A DNA stretch of 16,036 bases, taken from positions 1-16,036 of the forward strand of contig CAWEHT010000325.1 of assembly GCA_963808455.1 (NCBI GenBank), given 5' to 3'. The translations under genes were made by a program, and so were the position numbers. The stretch's first letter is position 1; each line of letters begins with the position of its first letter. Below, piece by piece: positions 7,451 through 14,584 of this stretch. The stretch comes from CAWEHT01 sp963808455 (GTDB taxonomy: Bacteria > Chloroflexota > Anaerolineae > CG2-30-64-16). Below the pieces are notes generated by a model. It had not been told where the DNA came from, did not search any database, and saw only the letters and a program-made list of their open reading frames with translations.

Positions 7451-8329
7451 TCACAGGTAATGCCCGATGAGCAATTTCAGCCGGGCGCGCACGTCCGGCG
7501 GGATGGCTGACTTCTCCGTAATCAGGGCATCTCTAAGTGCCGCAGAGTGTGGGCTTGGCGGTGCCCCGCGGAGAAGGCCGATCGCGTTGGCGACAGCATC
7601 ACTGGCTGTGTCAGCGTTGGCGCGCAATTGCTGCACGACCATTTCGACGGTCACTGGCGCCTCAGTCTCGTGCCAGACGTCGTAGTCGGTCACGTGGGCC
7701 ATCGTGGCGTAGCTCATCTCGGCCTCGCGCGCCAGGAAGGCTTCGGGGATGGCTGTCATGCCGATGATGCAGAAACCCATCTGTTGGTAGAACCGGCTTT
7801 CGGCTTTCGTGCTGAAACGGGGCCCTTCGATGGTCACGAGCGTCCCGCCGCGGTGCAGGGCGTGCCCTGTGGCTTCCACAGCACGAGACAATATGCCGCT
7901 CAGATAGGGGCAAAAGGGATCGGCGACCGAGATGTGCACGACCAGGCCAGCCGTGCCGGCATCCGGATCGTCAAAGAAGCTGGCGGAGCGATGGCAGGTG
8001 CGATCGAAAAGCTGGTCCGGCACGACGATGTCGCCGGGCTTGAATCGCGGCTGCAGGCTGCCGCAGGCGCTGATCGAGATCAGATATTCCACACCCAGCG
8101 CCTTGAATCCGTAGATGTTGGCCCGGCTGTTGACGTTTGTGGGGCTGATGCGATGTTCGCGGCCATGGCGCGGCAGGAAGGCGACCCACTCGCCATCTAG
8201 CTTACCGACGGCATAGGCGTCTGACGGCGCGCCGAACGGGGTCTCAAGCTGAACTTCCTTGGCTTCGGTCAGGCCGGCCATGTGATAGACTCCGCTGCCG
8301 CCGATTACACCTATGCGAACTCTCTCCAT
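7451..8329 (-). CDS. mtnP: S-methyl-5'-thioadenosine phosphorylase
   Basis: The enzyme splits 5'-methylthioadenosine with phosphate into adenine and 5-methylthioribose-1-phosphate, the entry to methionine salvage after polyamine or other SAM-dependent synthesis. It is cytoplasmic and belongs to the PNP/MTAP family. In 292 residues I see GGSGVY (10-15), the phosphate-binding RHGREH (54-59), NVNSRANIYGFKALGV (65-80), ACGSL (88-92), IEGPRFSTKAES (167-178), MTAIPEAFLAREAEM (191-205) and ATDYD-like VTDYDVWH (213-220). The TDYD aspartates are what distinguishes adenine-type phosphorylases from inosine/guanosine ones, though specificity for MTA over other 6-amino nucleosides is inferred. The length is normal. 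It follows an unknown gene by 48 bases and may share its transcript. Confidence 0.93.
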   Translation of the reverse strand: MERVRIGVIGGSGVYHMAGLTEAKEVQLETPFGAPSDAYAVGKLDGEWVAFLPRHGREHRISPTNVNSRANIYGFKALGVEYLISISACGSLQPRFKPGDIVVPDQLFDRTCHRSASFFDDPDAGTAGLVVHISVADPFCPYLSGILSRAVEATGHALHRGGTLVTIEGPRFSTKAESRFYQQMGFCIIGMTAIPEAFLAREAEMSYATMAHVTDYDVWHETEAPVTVEMVVQQLRANADTASDAVANAIGLLRGAPPSPHSAALRDALITEKSAIPPDVRARLKLLIGHYL

Positions 8330-8334
8330 CTGAT

Positions 8335-8341
8335 CCTCCTT
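8335..8341 (-). promoter_or_regulatory. Ribosome binding site of mtnP
   Basis: AAGGAGG is complementary to the end of 16S rRNA and lies 5 bases before the ATG at 8329. It fixes the mtnP start with little doubt and is the strongest ribosome site in the window. Confidence 0.8.
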
Positions 8342-8377
8342 CAGGGTGTGCCGGGGATGCCAGGCTCCTGGCGCACC

Positions 8378-9163
8378 TCACCATTGCACGCCAGAGACTG
8401 TGTATGCCTCGGCATCGATGCCGAGCCGTTTGACCATGCGCACACGATCCCACGGCTCGTCCAGGATGCCATCATGAATGGCCCAGGAACGGCCCCGGAC
8501 CGTGTTGGCCAGCTGCCGGCCACGGAAAGCCGTCGAGCCATCCAACCTTGCCCTGAGGTCGCCGCCAGGAGCAAAACCGCGGGCGATGCGCTCCATGAGA
8601 GCCCGGCCGCGCACGTAGCCAAAACCCACGGTCTCGAACAGCACGGCGGTGTGATAGAACAATGGCTCGGCCACATATTCGCGTTGGTTGAGGCAGGCCA
8701 TGAAGGATTCCAGCCGGCCGGCCAGCCGCCGAAACACGCCCAGGCCCCGGTGGGTCTGGCCTGGCGCGAGGCCCGCGGCGAGGGCCGCCGTTTCAGCCGC
8801 GAGATTCCGTCGCAAGAAGCCACGCATGGTCGGCAGTCCATCGGGCATGAGGTGGACATCGAAGCGCGGCGCCGCCGGGTCCTGGCTGGCAACCCAGACC
8901 ACCTCGATTTGGTTTAGGGAGGTATCGGCCAGCTCCAGCTCGATGAGAGCATCCCGTGCCTGAAGCACACTAAAGATCTCCAGGCGGAAACTCCGGCCCT
9001 GGTCCCCTGGGATTGTGCGCACGGCCGGCAGGCCGTTGATATCGGTCAGGTTGACCGGATCAATGCCGAACTTGACGAGTGTGTCAATGGGCAAGAGCAC
9101 GCGGCAGAGCAGACGCTGCCAAAACTCATCCCAGCCATTGATTTCCCGCAGACCAATCGGCAT
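8378..9163 (-). CDS. Conserved-looking protein of unknown function, upstream of mtnP
   Basis: I do not recognise the family. The 261-residue protein has no signal peptide or clear membrane helix, so it is probably cytoplasmic. Visible landmarks are DINGLPAVRTIPGD (41-54), FDVHLMPDG (101-109), QREYVAEPLFYHTAVLFETVGFG broken over 160-182, PGGDLRARLDGSTAF (199-213) and the C-terminal RGRSWAIHDGILDEPWD (223-239). The dense polar/aromatic C-terminal half suggests a ligand- or metal-binding pocket, but no known catalytic motif is complete. The ATG at 9163 lacks a good ribosome site. The gene lies between tmRNA and mtnP on the same strand and ends 48 bases before mtnP, so a link to methionine or nucleoside salvage is possible but rests on position only. 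Confidence 0.75.
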   Translation of the reverse strand: MPIGLREINGWDEFWQRLLCRVLLPIDTLVKFGIDPVNLTDINGLPAVRTIPGDQGRSFRLEIFSVLQARDALIELELADTSLNQIEVVWVASQDPAAPRFDVHLMPDGLPTMRGFLRRNLAAETAALAAGLAPGQTHRGLGVFRRLAGRLESFMACLNQREYVAEPLFYHTAVLFETVGFGYVRGRALMERIARGFAPGGDLRARLDGSTAFRGRQLANTVRGRSWAIHDGILDEPWDRVRMVKRLGIDAEAYTVSGVQW

Positions 9164-9191
9164 AGCTTTGCGTGGATGCTCGTCAGAATGC

Positions 9192-9226
9192 AGGAAACCT
9201 GCCTCCCTTGCGCCGGCAGGTTTCCT
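9192..9226 (-). terminator. Hairpin after tmRNA, possible terminator
   Basis: AGGAAACCTGCC (9192-9203) pairs perfectly over 12 bases with GGCAGGTTTCCT (9215-9226) around an 11-base loop. It begins 9 bases past the end of mature tmRNA on the same strand. No run of T follows, so it may act as a 3'-end protector or processing signal rather than a classic intrinsic terminator. Confidence 0.55.
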
Positions 9227-9234
9227 CAGGGTAG

Positions 9235-9650
9235 TGGAGATGCCGGGAGTCGAACCCGGGTCCGAAACAAACGACCGGAAGCCTCTACAAGCTTAGCCGC
9301 TGGTTGGGGATTCGCCAGACGGTGCGGCAGCGACCACCGCCCTATAGCCTGGCTAACCGATGATCTTGTGTCCGCCTATCGGTGTCCACGGACCGCACCT
9401 TACGGTTTATGACAGTGCTCTCCGTCGCCGCCCGGCCCCGCCGGAGGCACCGTGGTCACCCGAGGGCGACCAATTTGTCCACTTGACCCAGCTTACGCGG
9501 CCAGCGCAAACGCGTTGCGCTGAGCGAATGTCGGGAAGGTGAACGCTTTGCCAGTGTTGGCATTTGTGTTTTTCGCTCTGGATTAGCGAGGTGAGAGCGC
9601 CTCGGCTTGCAGCCAACGACCAATTTGCCCCGTCGAGACCGTTCATCCCC
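9235..9650 (-). ncRNA. ssrA: Transfer-messenger RNA (tmRNA)
   Basis: tmRNA rescues ribosomes stalled on broken mRNA and tags the unfinished protein for degradation. Read on the minus strand, the 5' end is GGGGATGAACGGTCTCGACG at 9650, matching the family pattern with TCGACGGGG. The 3' end is GGGTTCGACTCCCGGCATCT followed by CCA at 9235, a T-arm and acceptor strand. GGGGATG and CATCTCC form the 7-pair acceptor stem, whose third pair is G-U, the alanine identity element. The encoded bases after the discriminator are CTA, so the final CCA is probably added by enzyme. The length is about 416 bases, at the long end. The tag frame lies at 9561-9493. smpB is 88 bases upstream on the same strand. Confidence 0.95.
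9493..9561 (-). other. tmRNA proteolysis-tag reading frame
   Basis: The frame begins with the resume codon GCC at 9561 and reads ANTGKAFTFPT then FAQRNAFALAA and TAA, 22 residues. The ALAA end is the standard recognition signal for ClpXP-type proteases; tags are often shorter than this. Confidence 0.9.
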
Positions 9651-9662
9651 ATTGACAGAACT

Positions 9663-9691
9663 AGTGTACCATGCGGTGATATCATTGTCAA
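9663..9691 (-). promoter_or_regulatory. Promoter of ssrA (TTGACA-17-TACACT)
   Basis: On the minus strand a perfect TTGACA (9691-9686) is followed after 17 bases by TACACT (9668-9663). The 5' end of mature tmRNA is 12 bases further on, so the primary transcript would have only a short leader for RNase P to trim. It lies between the smpB stop and ssrA, so tmRNA can be made independently of smpB. Confidence 0.85.
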
Positions 9692-9737
9692 AACGTGCCA
9701 TATCTGGGGTTGTTCGGCGGCATCCAGGGCCTGGACC

Positions 9738-10214
9738 TTAGGCGCCATCCCAGTCTTTGGCTGCTCGCTGCAGCTCCCGATCCATATCGCGTTCTGCAAT
9801 CGCATCGCGCTTGTCGTAAAGCCGCTTGCCGCGCACCAGCGCGATTTCGATCTTCGCCAGCCCGTTCTTCAGATACATGCGCAGCGGCACGATAGTCCAG
9901 CCACGCTCGCTGACCTTGGTGAGGAGCTTGTTGATCTCCCGCCGGTGCAGCAGCAGTCGCCGGTCGCGCTTCGGTTCATGGTTCTCGCGGTTCCCGAAAT
10001 CGTAGGGCGAGATATGCACGTTGACGAGCCAGGCGTCGCCGCCACGGATCTGCACATATCCATCACGCAGGTTGACGCGGCTCCCGCGCACGGACTTGAT
10101 CTCCGTGCCCGTGAGGGCCACGCCGGCCTCGAAGGTGTCCTCCACAAAGTAGTCGTGCAGCGCTTTGCGGTTGCTCGCTACCTGTTTGATGCCGGCTTCG
10201 CTTTGCCTGGCCAC
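9738..10214 (-). CDS. smpB: SsrA-binding protein SmpB
   Basis: SmpB binds tmRNA and places it in the empty A site of a stalled ribosome, with its C-terminal tail in the mRNA channel. The 158-residue length is typical. Landmarks in order: NRKALHDYFVEDTFEAGVAL, TGTEIKSVRGSRVNLRDGY, HISPYDFGNRENHEPKRDRR, LLLHRREINKLL, then GWTIVPLRMYLKNGLAKIEI and the basic tail GKRLYDKRDAIAERDMDRE. The start is a GTG at 10214 with GGAGG 5 bases before it. It follows ctpA by 48 bases, so the two probably share the promoter at 11574-11602, and its RNA partner ssrA is immediately downstream. Confidence 0.97.
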   Translation of the reverse strand: MARQSEAGIKQVASNRKALHDYFVEDTFEAGVALTGTEIKSVRGSRVNLRDGYVQIRGGDAWLVNVHISPYDFGNRENHEPKRDRRLLLHRREINKLLTKVSERGWTIVPLRMYLKNGLAKIEIALVRGKRLYDKRDAIAERDMDRELQRAAKDWDGA

Positions 10215-10262
10215 GAAATCCTCCGCGGTTCTGCAAGGACCTGCAAGGTCAAGCCACGCACG

Positions 10263-11471
10263 TCATGGGGCTGCCCGTTCGGCGGCAGTTACCGTGGCCG
10301 TAACCGGCCCGGACAACCATGCTTCTGCCGCTGCGAGCTGTGGGTCGCGGCCGTCGGAACGGTCCTGCGCCGTCGGTGTGATCGGGATGTCTGGCTCTAA
10401 GCCGGTCTTGTCGATCTGGTGCCCATGCGGCGTTAGCCACCGGGCCACGGTAACATGCAATGAGGACCCATCGCTCAACTGGTGAACCTCCTGAGCCGAG
10501 CCTTTGCCGTACGTCTTTTCGCCAACCAGGAGAGCGCGGCCATAGTCGTGCAGGGCACCAGCTACGATCTCCGAAGCGCTGGCCGTGCCGCCATCGGTCA
10601 GAACGGCGATCGGCCAGGTCACGGCCGGCTTGACGCCTGCTTTTACGGCGTAGCTCTGCGTAGCTCCACCGCGCCTGACCTCGCTCAGGACGATGCCACC
10701 TGGCAGGAACTGGCTGGCTGTGTCGACGCCGGCGTCGAGCAGGCCACCTCCATTGCCACGTAAGTCGAGCACCAACTTGGTCGTTGCCTGCGCCGAGAGG
10801 CCAGCCAGTGCCGATTGCAACTCCTGGCTCGTCCGCTGGTCAAAGATGGAGATGCGCACGTAGCCAATGTGGCGCTGGGCGTCGAGCACGCGCCAGTCGA
10901 CGCTCGGGGTCACGATCTGCTCTCGCGTTAGTCTGACGCTGAACGGAGCCGTCCGGCCGGTTCGCCGCAAGGTCAGTGTGACGGCCGTGCCGACATTCCC
11001 ACGCAGCTCGAGGGCGATCTCGTCGCTGGTGAGGCTGGCTGTGATCGGCTGCGCATCCACCGCGATCAGGATGTCGCCATCGAGCACGCCCGCCTTGGCG
11101 GCGGGGCCGTCCAGCGCAGGCGTCAGTGTGACGTCGCCGGCGGCGTTGCGTTGGATGGAAGCCCCAATGCCCCCAAATGAGCCGGCCAGCTTGTCTTGTT
11201 CCAGTCTTCGTGGTCCCGGCTCCTCGAAGATCGTGTATGGGTCGTCGTACGCCTGAACCAACCCGCGAATGGCACCGTAGGCCTGAGCTTGGGTGCTTGG
11301 CAAATTGCCGAGGAAATTGCGGCTTAGCACTGCCTGGGCCTGTACCAGAACATCAAAGCCAGGGACGGGTGCCGGGGCACGCTCACTCCCCAGCGCATAC
11401 CCTCCCAGAAAGGCAATGCCGACGGTGACCAGCGCGCCAAAGGTCACTGCGAAGGTTCGAAAGAACCGCAT
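10263..11471 (-). CDS. S41-family C-terminal processing peptidase
   Basis: This is a serine protease of the CtpA/Prc family that trims or degrades exported and membrane proteins from their C-terminus. In 402 residues: an N-terminal membrane anchor or signal (about 7-28, FAVTFGALVTVGIAFLGGYA), a short helical linker, a PDZ domain (about 95-175, with SFGGIGASIQ and PAAKAGVLDGDILIAVDAQP), then the S41 core with VLDLRGNGGGLL (234-245). The catalytic Ser/Lys pair is probably S298 in GGTASASEI and K323 in GEKTYGKGS, since their spacing of 25 matches the family. It starts at the ATG at 11471 with AAGAAGGG upstream. It is the first gene of a probable ctpA-smpB transcript; a link to trans-translation is positional only. 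Confidence 0.94.
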   Translation of the reverse strand: MRFFRTFAVTFGALVTVGIAFLGGYALGSERAPAPVPGFDVLVQAQAVLSRNFLGNLPSTQAQAYGAIRGLVQAYDDPYTIFEEPGPRRLEQDKLAGSFGGIGASIQRNAAGDVTLTPALDGPAAKAGVLDGDILIAVDAQPITASLTSDEIALELRGNVGTAVTLTLRRTGRTAPFSVRLTREQIVTPSVDWRVLDAQRHIGYVRISIFDQRTSQELQSALAGLSAQATTKLVLDLRGNGGGLLDAGVDTASQFLPGGIVLSEVRRGGATQSYAVKAGVKPAVTWPIAVLTDGGTASASEIVAGALHDYGRALLVGEKTYGKGSAQEVHQLSDGSSLHVTVARWLTPHGHQIDKTGLEPDIPITPTAQDRSDGRDPQLAAAEAWLSGPVTATVTAAERAAP

Positions 11472-11573
11472 GGTTAGCCCTTCTTGGTCATGTCAGGCGC
11501 GGCATGACTTGCCGGTCCGATGAGGCCGTCGCGCTTGAGCTGCTGGGTTGGGGTTTGCCGACCATTTTGTGCT

Positions 11574-11602
11574 ATTGTAGCATACGCCCGCTTTGGTGCA
11601 AA
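11574..11602 (-). promoter_or_regulatory. Probable promoter of the S41 peptidase-smpB unit
   Basis: On the minus strand TTTGCA (11602-11597), 17 bases, then TACAAT (11579-11574) preceded by TG one base before, an extended -10. It lies about 100 bases before the ATG at 11471. Confidence 0.6.
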
Positions 11603-11838
11603 CACAACCCTACGGAGCGGGCCGCCAGCGCAATTCGCTGTCGCCCTCAGTGGACATAAAGTGTGCGGCAGGTTATCGGTTCCCGTGCCGGCCGGGCGTA
11701 TCCAATGCTGAAGCCAACCATAGGCAACATTGGCGGCCGATCGGCTGGATGGGCGCGGGACGGGCAGAGCCCTGGTACATGGAGGGGCTGGATGGGCGCA
11801 GGGTGGGCTTATCAAGCGGCCTCTTGAATCATCGAGAG

Positions 11839-11924
11839 TTTATGTCAAGAATGGGGCTGTCAACGTCACTATATCGACATAACATACATAGTGTGAACAT
11901 GGGCCACGCGCCATTTGACATAAA
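11839..11924. repeat. Nested inverted repeats in a relatively AT-rich patch
   Basis: TTTATGTCAA (11839-11848) is the exact reverse complement of TTGACATAAA (11915-11924); with a 2-base bulge the arms extend by ATGG/CCAT. Inside, CACTAT (11867-11872) and ATAGTG (11888-11893) form a second pair around almost the same centre (about 11881). The patch contains several GACATA/TGTC repeats. It may be an operator, a transcript-end hairpin or a relic of a mobile-element end. Confidence 0.55.
11868..11897 (-). promoter_or_regulatory. Promoter-like site inside the inverted repeat (TTCACA-18-TATAGT)
   Basis: On the minus strand TTCACA (11897-11892) and TATAGT (11873-11868) are 18 bases apart; each differs from consensus by one base. 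No gene starts directly downstream; the nearest is the S41 peptidase about 400 bases on. Confidence 0.4.
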
Positions 11925-11998
11925 AGCAAACTACCCTGTGTGCATGCCCCGAAGGGCGCGGAGCCGCTGGCTTCCACGCTTCGTCAACATCCAGCAGT

Positions 11999-13282
11999 CT
12001 AGATCTCTGCCGTCGAAGTGTCGTACAGGGCAAGTCGCGGCCACAAGCTCTTGGGTACCTTGGCAACCACGCGAGTGCCATTGGCTGCGTGCTCCGTGTG
12101 CGATATGATGCCGCGTTGGTGTAACAGCGCCAGCAGATCGCCGCGCTCATACGGGAGCAGAAGTTGAACCTCCAGCAGCTCCTTCGAGAGAGCGCTTTCC
12201 ACACGTGCCAGCAAGTCCGGAAGGCCCAGCCCGGTCAGGGCAGAGACTGCGACGCTGTTCGGCAGGTCTGCCAACCGCGTCTGGAATGCGGTGGGCTCGG
12301 GAAGCAAGTCAATTTTATTGAGCGCAGTGATGATGGGTTGCTCTGTCGCGTGCAGCTCCCGTAAGACTTGCAATACTGTCGCCGCTTGTTGATCGGCATT
12401 TTCGTGCGTTACGTCAACCACGTGTAAGAGTAGATCCGCCTCTGAGATTTCCTCCAGCGTCGCGCGGAAGGCGGCCACAAGTGTCGTCGGCAGCTTCTGA
12501 ATGAAACCTACCGTGTCGGTGAAAAGCACCTGCCTGCCCCCCCCGAGGCTGACACGGCGTGTGGTGGGATCGAGCGTGGCAAACAGCTGGTCGGCGGCGT
12601 ACACGTCGGCCCCGCTGAGGACGTTGAGCAAGGTGGATTTGCCGGCATTGGTATAGCCCACGAGCGCCACAACTGGCAGGGCTTCTTCCAGTCGATGGCG
12701 CCGATACTGGGCGCGGTGCGCACGCACGTCCTCTAGCTCGCGCTTAAGATGAGTGATGCGATTGCGCACCTCCTGCCGGTCAACTTCGAGCTGAGTCTCG
12801 CCCGGACCGCGCAGCCCTACGCCTCCGCTTCCCCCACGACCCGACGCGCCTCCTGCCTGGCGAGCCAGGTGCGTCCAGGCTCGCGTCAGCCGGGGCAGCC
12901 GGTACTCGTATTGTGCCAGCTCGACCTGTAGAGCCCCCTCGCGCGTGTGTGCATGTCGTGCGAAGATATCCAGGATCAGGGCCGTGCGGTCAAGGACTTT
13001 GACGTCATCATTCCCGATAGCTCGCTCGATCTCCCGCTGCTGCGCAGGAGATAGCTCTTCATCGAAAATGACGGCGTTGGCGCCAAGGTCGGCGCGCAGC
13101 GCCACGAGCTCCTGGACTTTGCCGGAGCCGATGAGCGTGGCAGCGTTCGGGTGTTCGATGCGCTGCTCGACGATGCCAGCCACCAGGATACCTGCGGTGC
13201 CTGCCAGCAAGGCAAGCTCCGTAAGCGAATCCTGCATCGACCAGGCAGCCTGCCGATCTTTGAGCTCAACCCCCACGAGCAC
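11999..13282 (-). CDS. hflX: GTPase HflX
   Basis: HflX is a ribosome-associated GTPase that splits or rescues stalled 70S/50S ribosomes, notably after stress. The 427 residues contain the HflX N-terminal domain (LTELALLAGTAGILVAG, LIGSGKVQEL, VIFDEELSPAQQREIER, VLDRTALILDIFARHAHTRE), the glycine-rich RGPGETQLEVDRQ linker (158-170) with a helix, then the G domain. In it are G1 GYTNAGKST (209-217), G3 DTVGF (256-260), G4 NKID (322-325) and G5 SAL (347-349), followed by a short C-terminal domain. I use the GTG at 13282 (GGAG 6 bases before), giving MLVGVELK. The N-terminus is slightly short: one more base in the five-base C run at 13295-13299 would join it to an ATG at 13305 with a GAGGG site. 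Confidence 0.95.
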   Translation of the reverse strand: MLVGVELKDRQAAWSMQDSLTELALLAGTAGILVAGIVEQRIEHPNAATLIGSGKVQELVALRADLGANAVIFDEELSPAQQREIERAIGNDDVKVLDRTALILDIFARHAHTREGALQVELAQYEYRLPRLTRAWTHLARQAGGASGRGGSGGVGLRGPGETQLEVDRQEVRNRITHLKRELEDVRAHRAQYRRHRLEEALPVVALVGYTNAGKSTLLNVLSGADVYAADQLFATLDPTTRRVSLGGGRQVLFTDTVGFIQKLPTTLVAAFRATLEEISEADLLLHVVDVTHENADQQAATVLQVLRELHATEQPIITALNKIDLLPEPTAFQTRLADLPNSVAVSALTGLGLPDLLARVESALSKELLEVQLLLPYERGDLLALLHQRGIISHTEHAANGTRVVAKVPKSLWPRLALYDTSTAEI

Positions 13283-13369
13283 GGCCGTCTCCGCGGGGGC
13301 CGCATTTTCCCTCAGCCTATGCGTGGTCGCCCTCCTTACTGAGCGCCAAAACGGGAGGCCCTGCCGGGT

Positions 13370-14533
13370 TTACAACTCCAGCTCTCGGAGCCTATCGACT
13401 GCCTCGGCTACCTTGGCGGTGGATTGGCCGACCGATATCCGCATGTAGCCTTCGCCGTGCGGGCCGAATTCGCTGCCGGGCGTGAAGCTGACGCCTGTCG
13501 AGAGCAGGATCTTGTCGACAAACTCCGCCGAGGTGTAGCCCCGTGGCACACGCGGCCAAAGGTAGAGGCTGGCCACCGGCTTGGCGACGTCCAACTGCCA
13601 CTTATCCACGAGCAGGCTGTAAATAAGGTCGCGGCGCCGTTGATATTCGGCGTTGCGTACGGCCAGCCAGCCCTGATCCCCGCAAAGTGCGGCCACAGCA
13701 GCGTCTTGAATTGGCCAGAAAATACCGCTGTCGACGTTGCTCTTTACCTGCAGCAAGGCCTGGATAGCCGCCTTGTTGCCGGCCACGCTGCCAACCCGCC
13801 AGCCTGCCAGGTTGTGTGATTTGGAAAGAGAGTTGAATTCTACCGCGACGTCCTTGGCGCCCGGCACTTGCAGTATGCTTGGCGCCTGGTATCCGTCATA
13901 GCATACGTCGGCGTAAGGTGCATCGTGGCAGAGCAGAATGTCATGCTCGCGACAGAATGCCAACGCCTGCTTGAGATAGCTTAGCGGCGCTACTGCCCCT
14001 GTGGGGTTGTTGGGGTAGTTCAGCCACATCAACCGGGCGTGCCGCGCGACCGAGGCGGGAATGGCCGCCAGGTCTGGCAGGAAGCCGTCCTCCGCCAGGA
14101 GTGGCATATAATACACCTCCGCCCCTGCCATATGTGCAGCCATCCTGTAGGTGGGATACCCCGGATCGGGCACGAGCGCCAGATCGCCCGGATCGAGCCA
14201 CGCCAGGGCCATGTTGGCGATGCCTTCCTTGGAGCCGATGAGGGGTAATACCTCGTCGGCGACGCTGAGCTCTACCCCGAAGCGATGCGCGTAGTAATCA
14301 ATCATGGCCTGGCGCAGTGCCGGGGTGCCAAAGTAGCCTGCGTAGCTATGGTGCCCCGGGTCCTGCGCCGACGACTCAAGCGCCTGGACGATGAACTCGG
14401 GCGGTGGAGCATCCGGGCTGCCCATATCCAACCGGATTACGTCAAGACCCTGCGCCTGCAGCGCTTTGAGTCGCGCACCGAGTGTGGCAAACACATACAT
14501 GGGCAGTCTATCGAGCCGTTTGGCAGGTTTCAT
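13370..14533 (-). CDS. PLP-dependent class I/II aminotransferase, DapL-like
   Basis: This is a fold-type I aminotransferase that moves an amino group to or from a keto acid through pyridoxal phosphate. The 387-residue length is normal. Motifs: VIRLDMGSPDAPPPE (32-46), YAGYFGTPALRQAM near 64-77, the cofactor-contact GSKEGI (100-105), DPGYPTY (123-129), YPNNPTG (173-179), D204 and Y207 in CHDAPYADV, the Schiff-base lysine K238 in SLSKSHNLAGWRVG, and the substrate-carboxylate arginine in YMRISVG near the end. It is close to proteins labelled LL-diaminopimelate aminotransferase, but the related alanine and aromatic transaminases cannot be excluded, and no other lysine-pathway gene is nearby. The ATG at 14533 has AGGGAA close upstream. 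It is 51 bases after the M28-like gene and 87 before hflX. Confidence 0.9.
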   Translation of the reverse strand: MKPAKRLDRLPMYVFATLGARLKALQAQGLDVIRLDMGSPDAPPPEFIVQALESSAQDPGHHSYAGYFGTPALRQAMIDYYAHRFGVELSVADEVLPLIGSKEGIANMALAWLDPGDLALVPDPGYPTYRMAAHMAGAEVYYMPLLAEDGFLPDLAAIPASVARHARLMWLNYPNNPTGAVAPLSYLKQALAFCREHDILLCHDAPYADVCYDGYQAPSILQVPGAKDVAVEFNSLSKSHNLAGWRVGSVAGNKAAIQALLQVKSNVDSGIFWPIQDAAVAALCGDQGWLAVRNAEYQRRRDLIYSLLVDKWQLDVAKPVASLYLWPRVPRGYTSAEFVDKILLSTGVSFTPGSEFGPHGEGYMRISVGQSTAKVAEAVDRLRELEL

Positions 14534-14584
14534 CAGTTCCCTGAACCTCCCTTTGGTCTATGTGGTCGAGCGCTTTGGTCCATC

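Larger units (their letters stand above)
11472..11998. other. 527-base gap between hflX and the S41 peptidase
   Basis: No convincing gene is seen here. It holds the S41 peptidase promoter near 11574-11602, a 14-base direct repeat (GGCTGGATGGGCGC at 11743-11756 and 11786-11799), an inverted-repeat patch at 11839-11924 and a second promoter-like site inside it. The short open frames in both strands have no recognisable protein and no good ribosome sites. Confidence 0.6.

Noticed and set aside
7547..8200. 217-codon plus-strand frame opposite mtnP
   Set aside because: mtnP has complete family motifs and an ideal ribosome site on the other strand.
11474..11815. 113-codon minus-strand frame before the S41 peptidase
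   Set aside because: No recognisable domain, Pro/Ala/Arg-rich, no good ribosome site, and it spans the peptidase promoter.
11593..12108. 171-codon plus-strand frame overlapping the end of hflX
   Set aside because: No family resemblance, and its second half is antisense to HflX.
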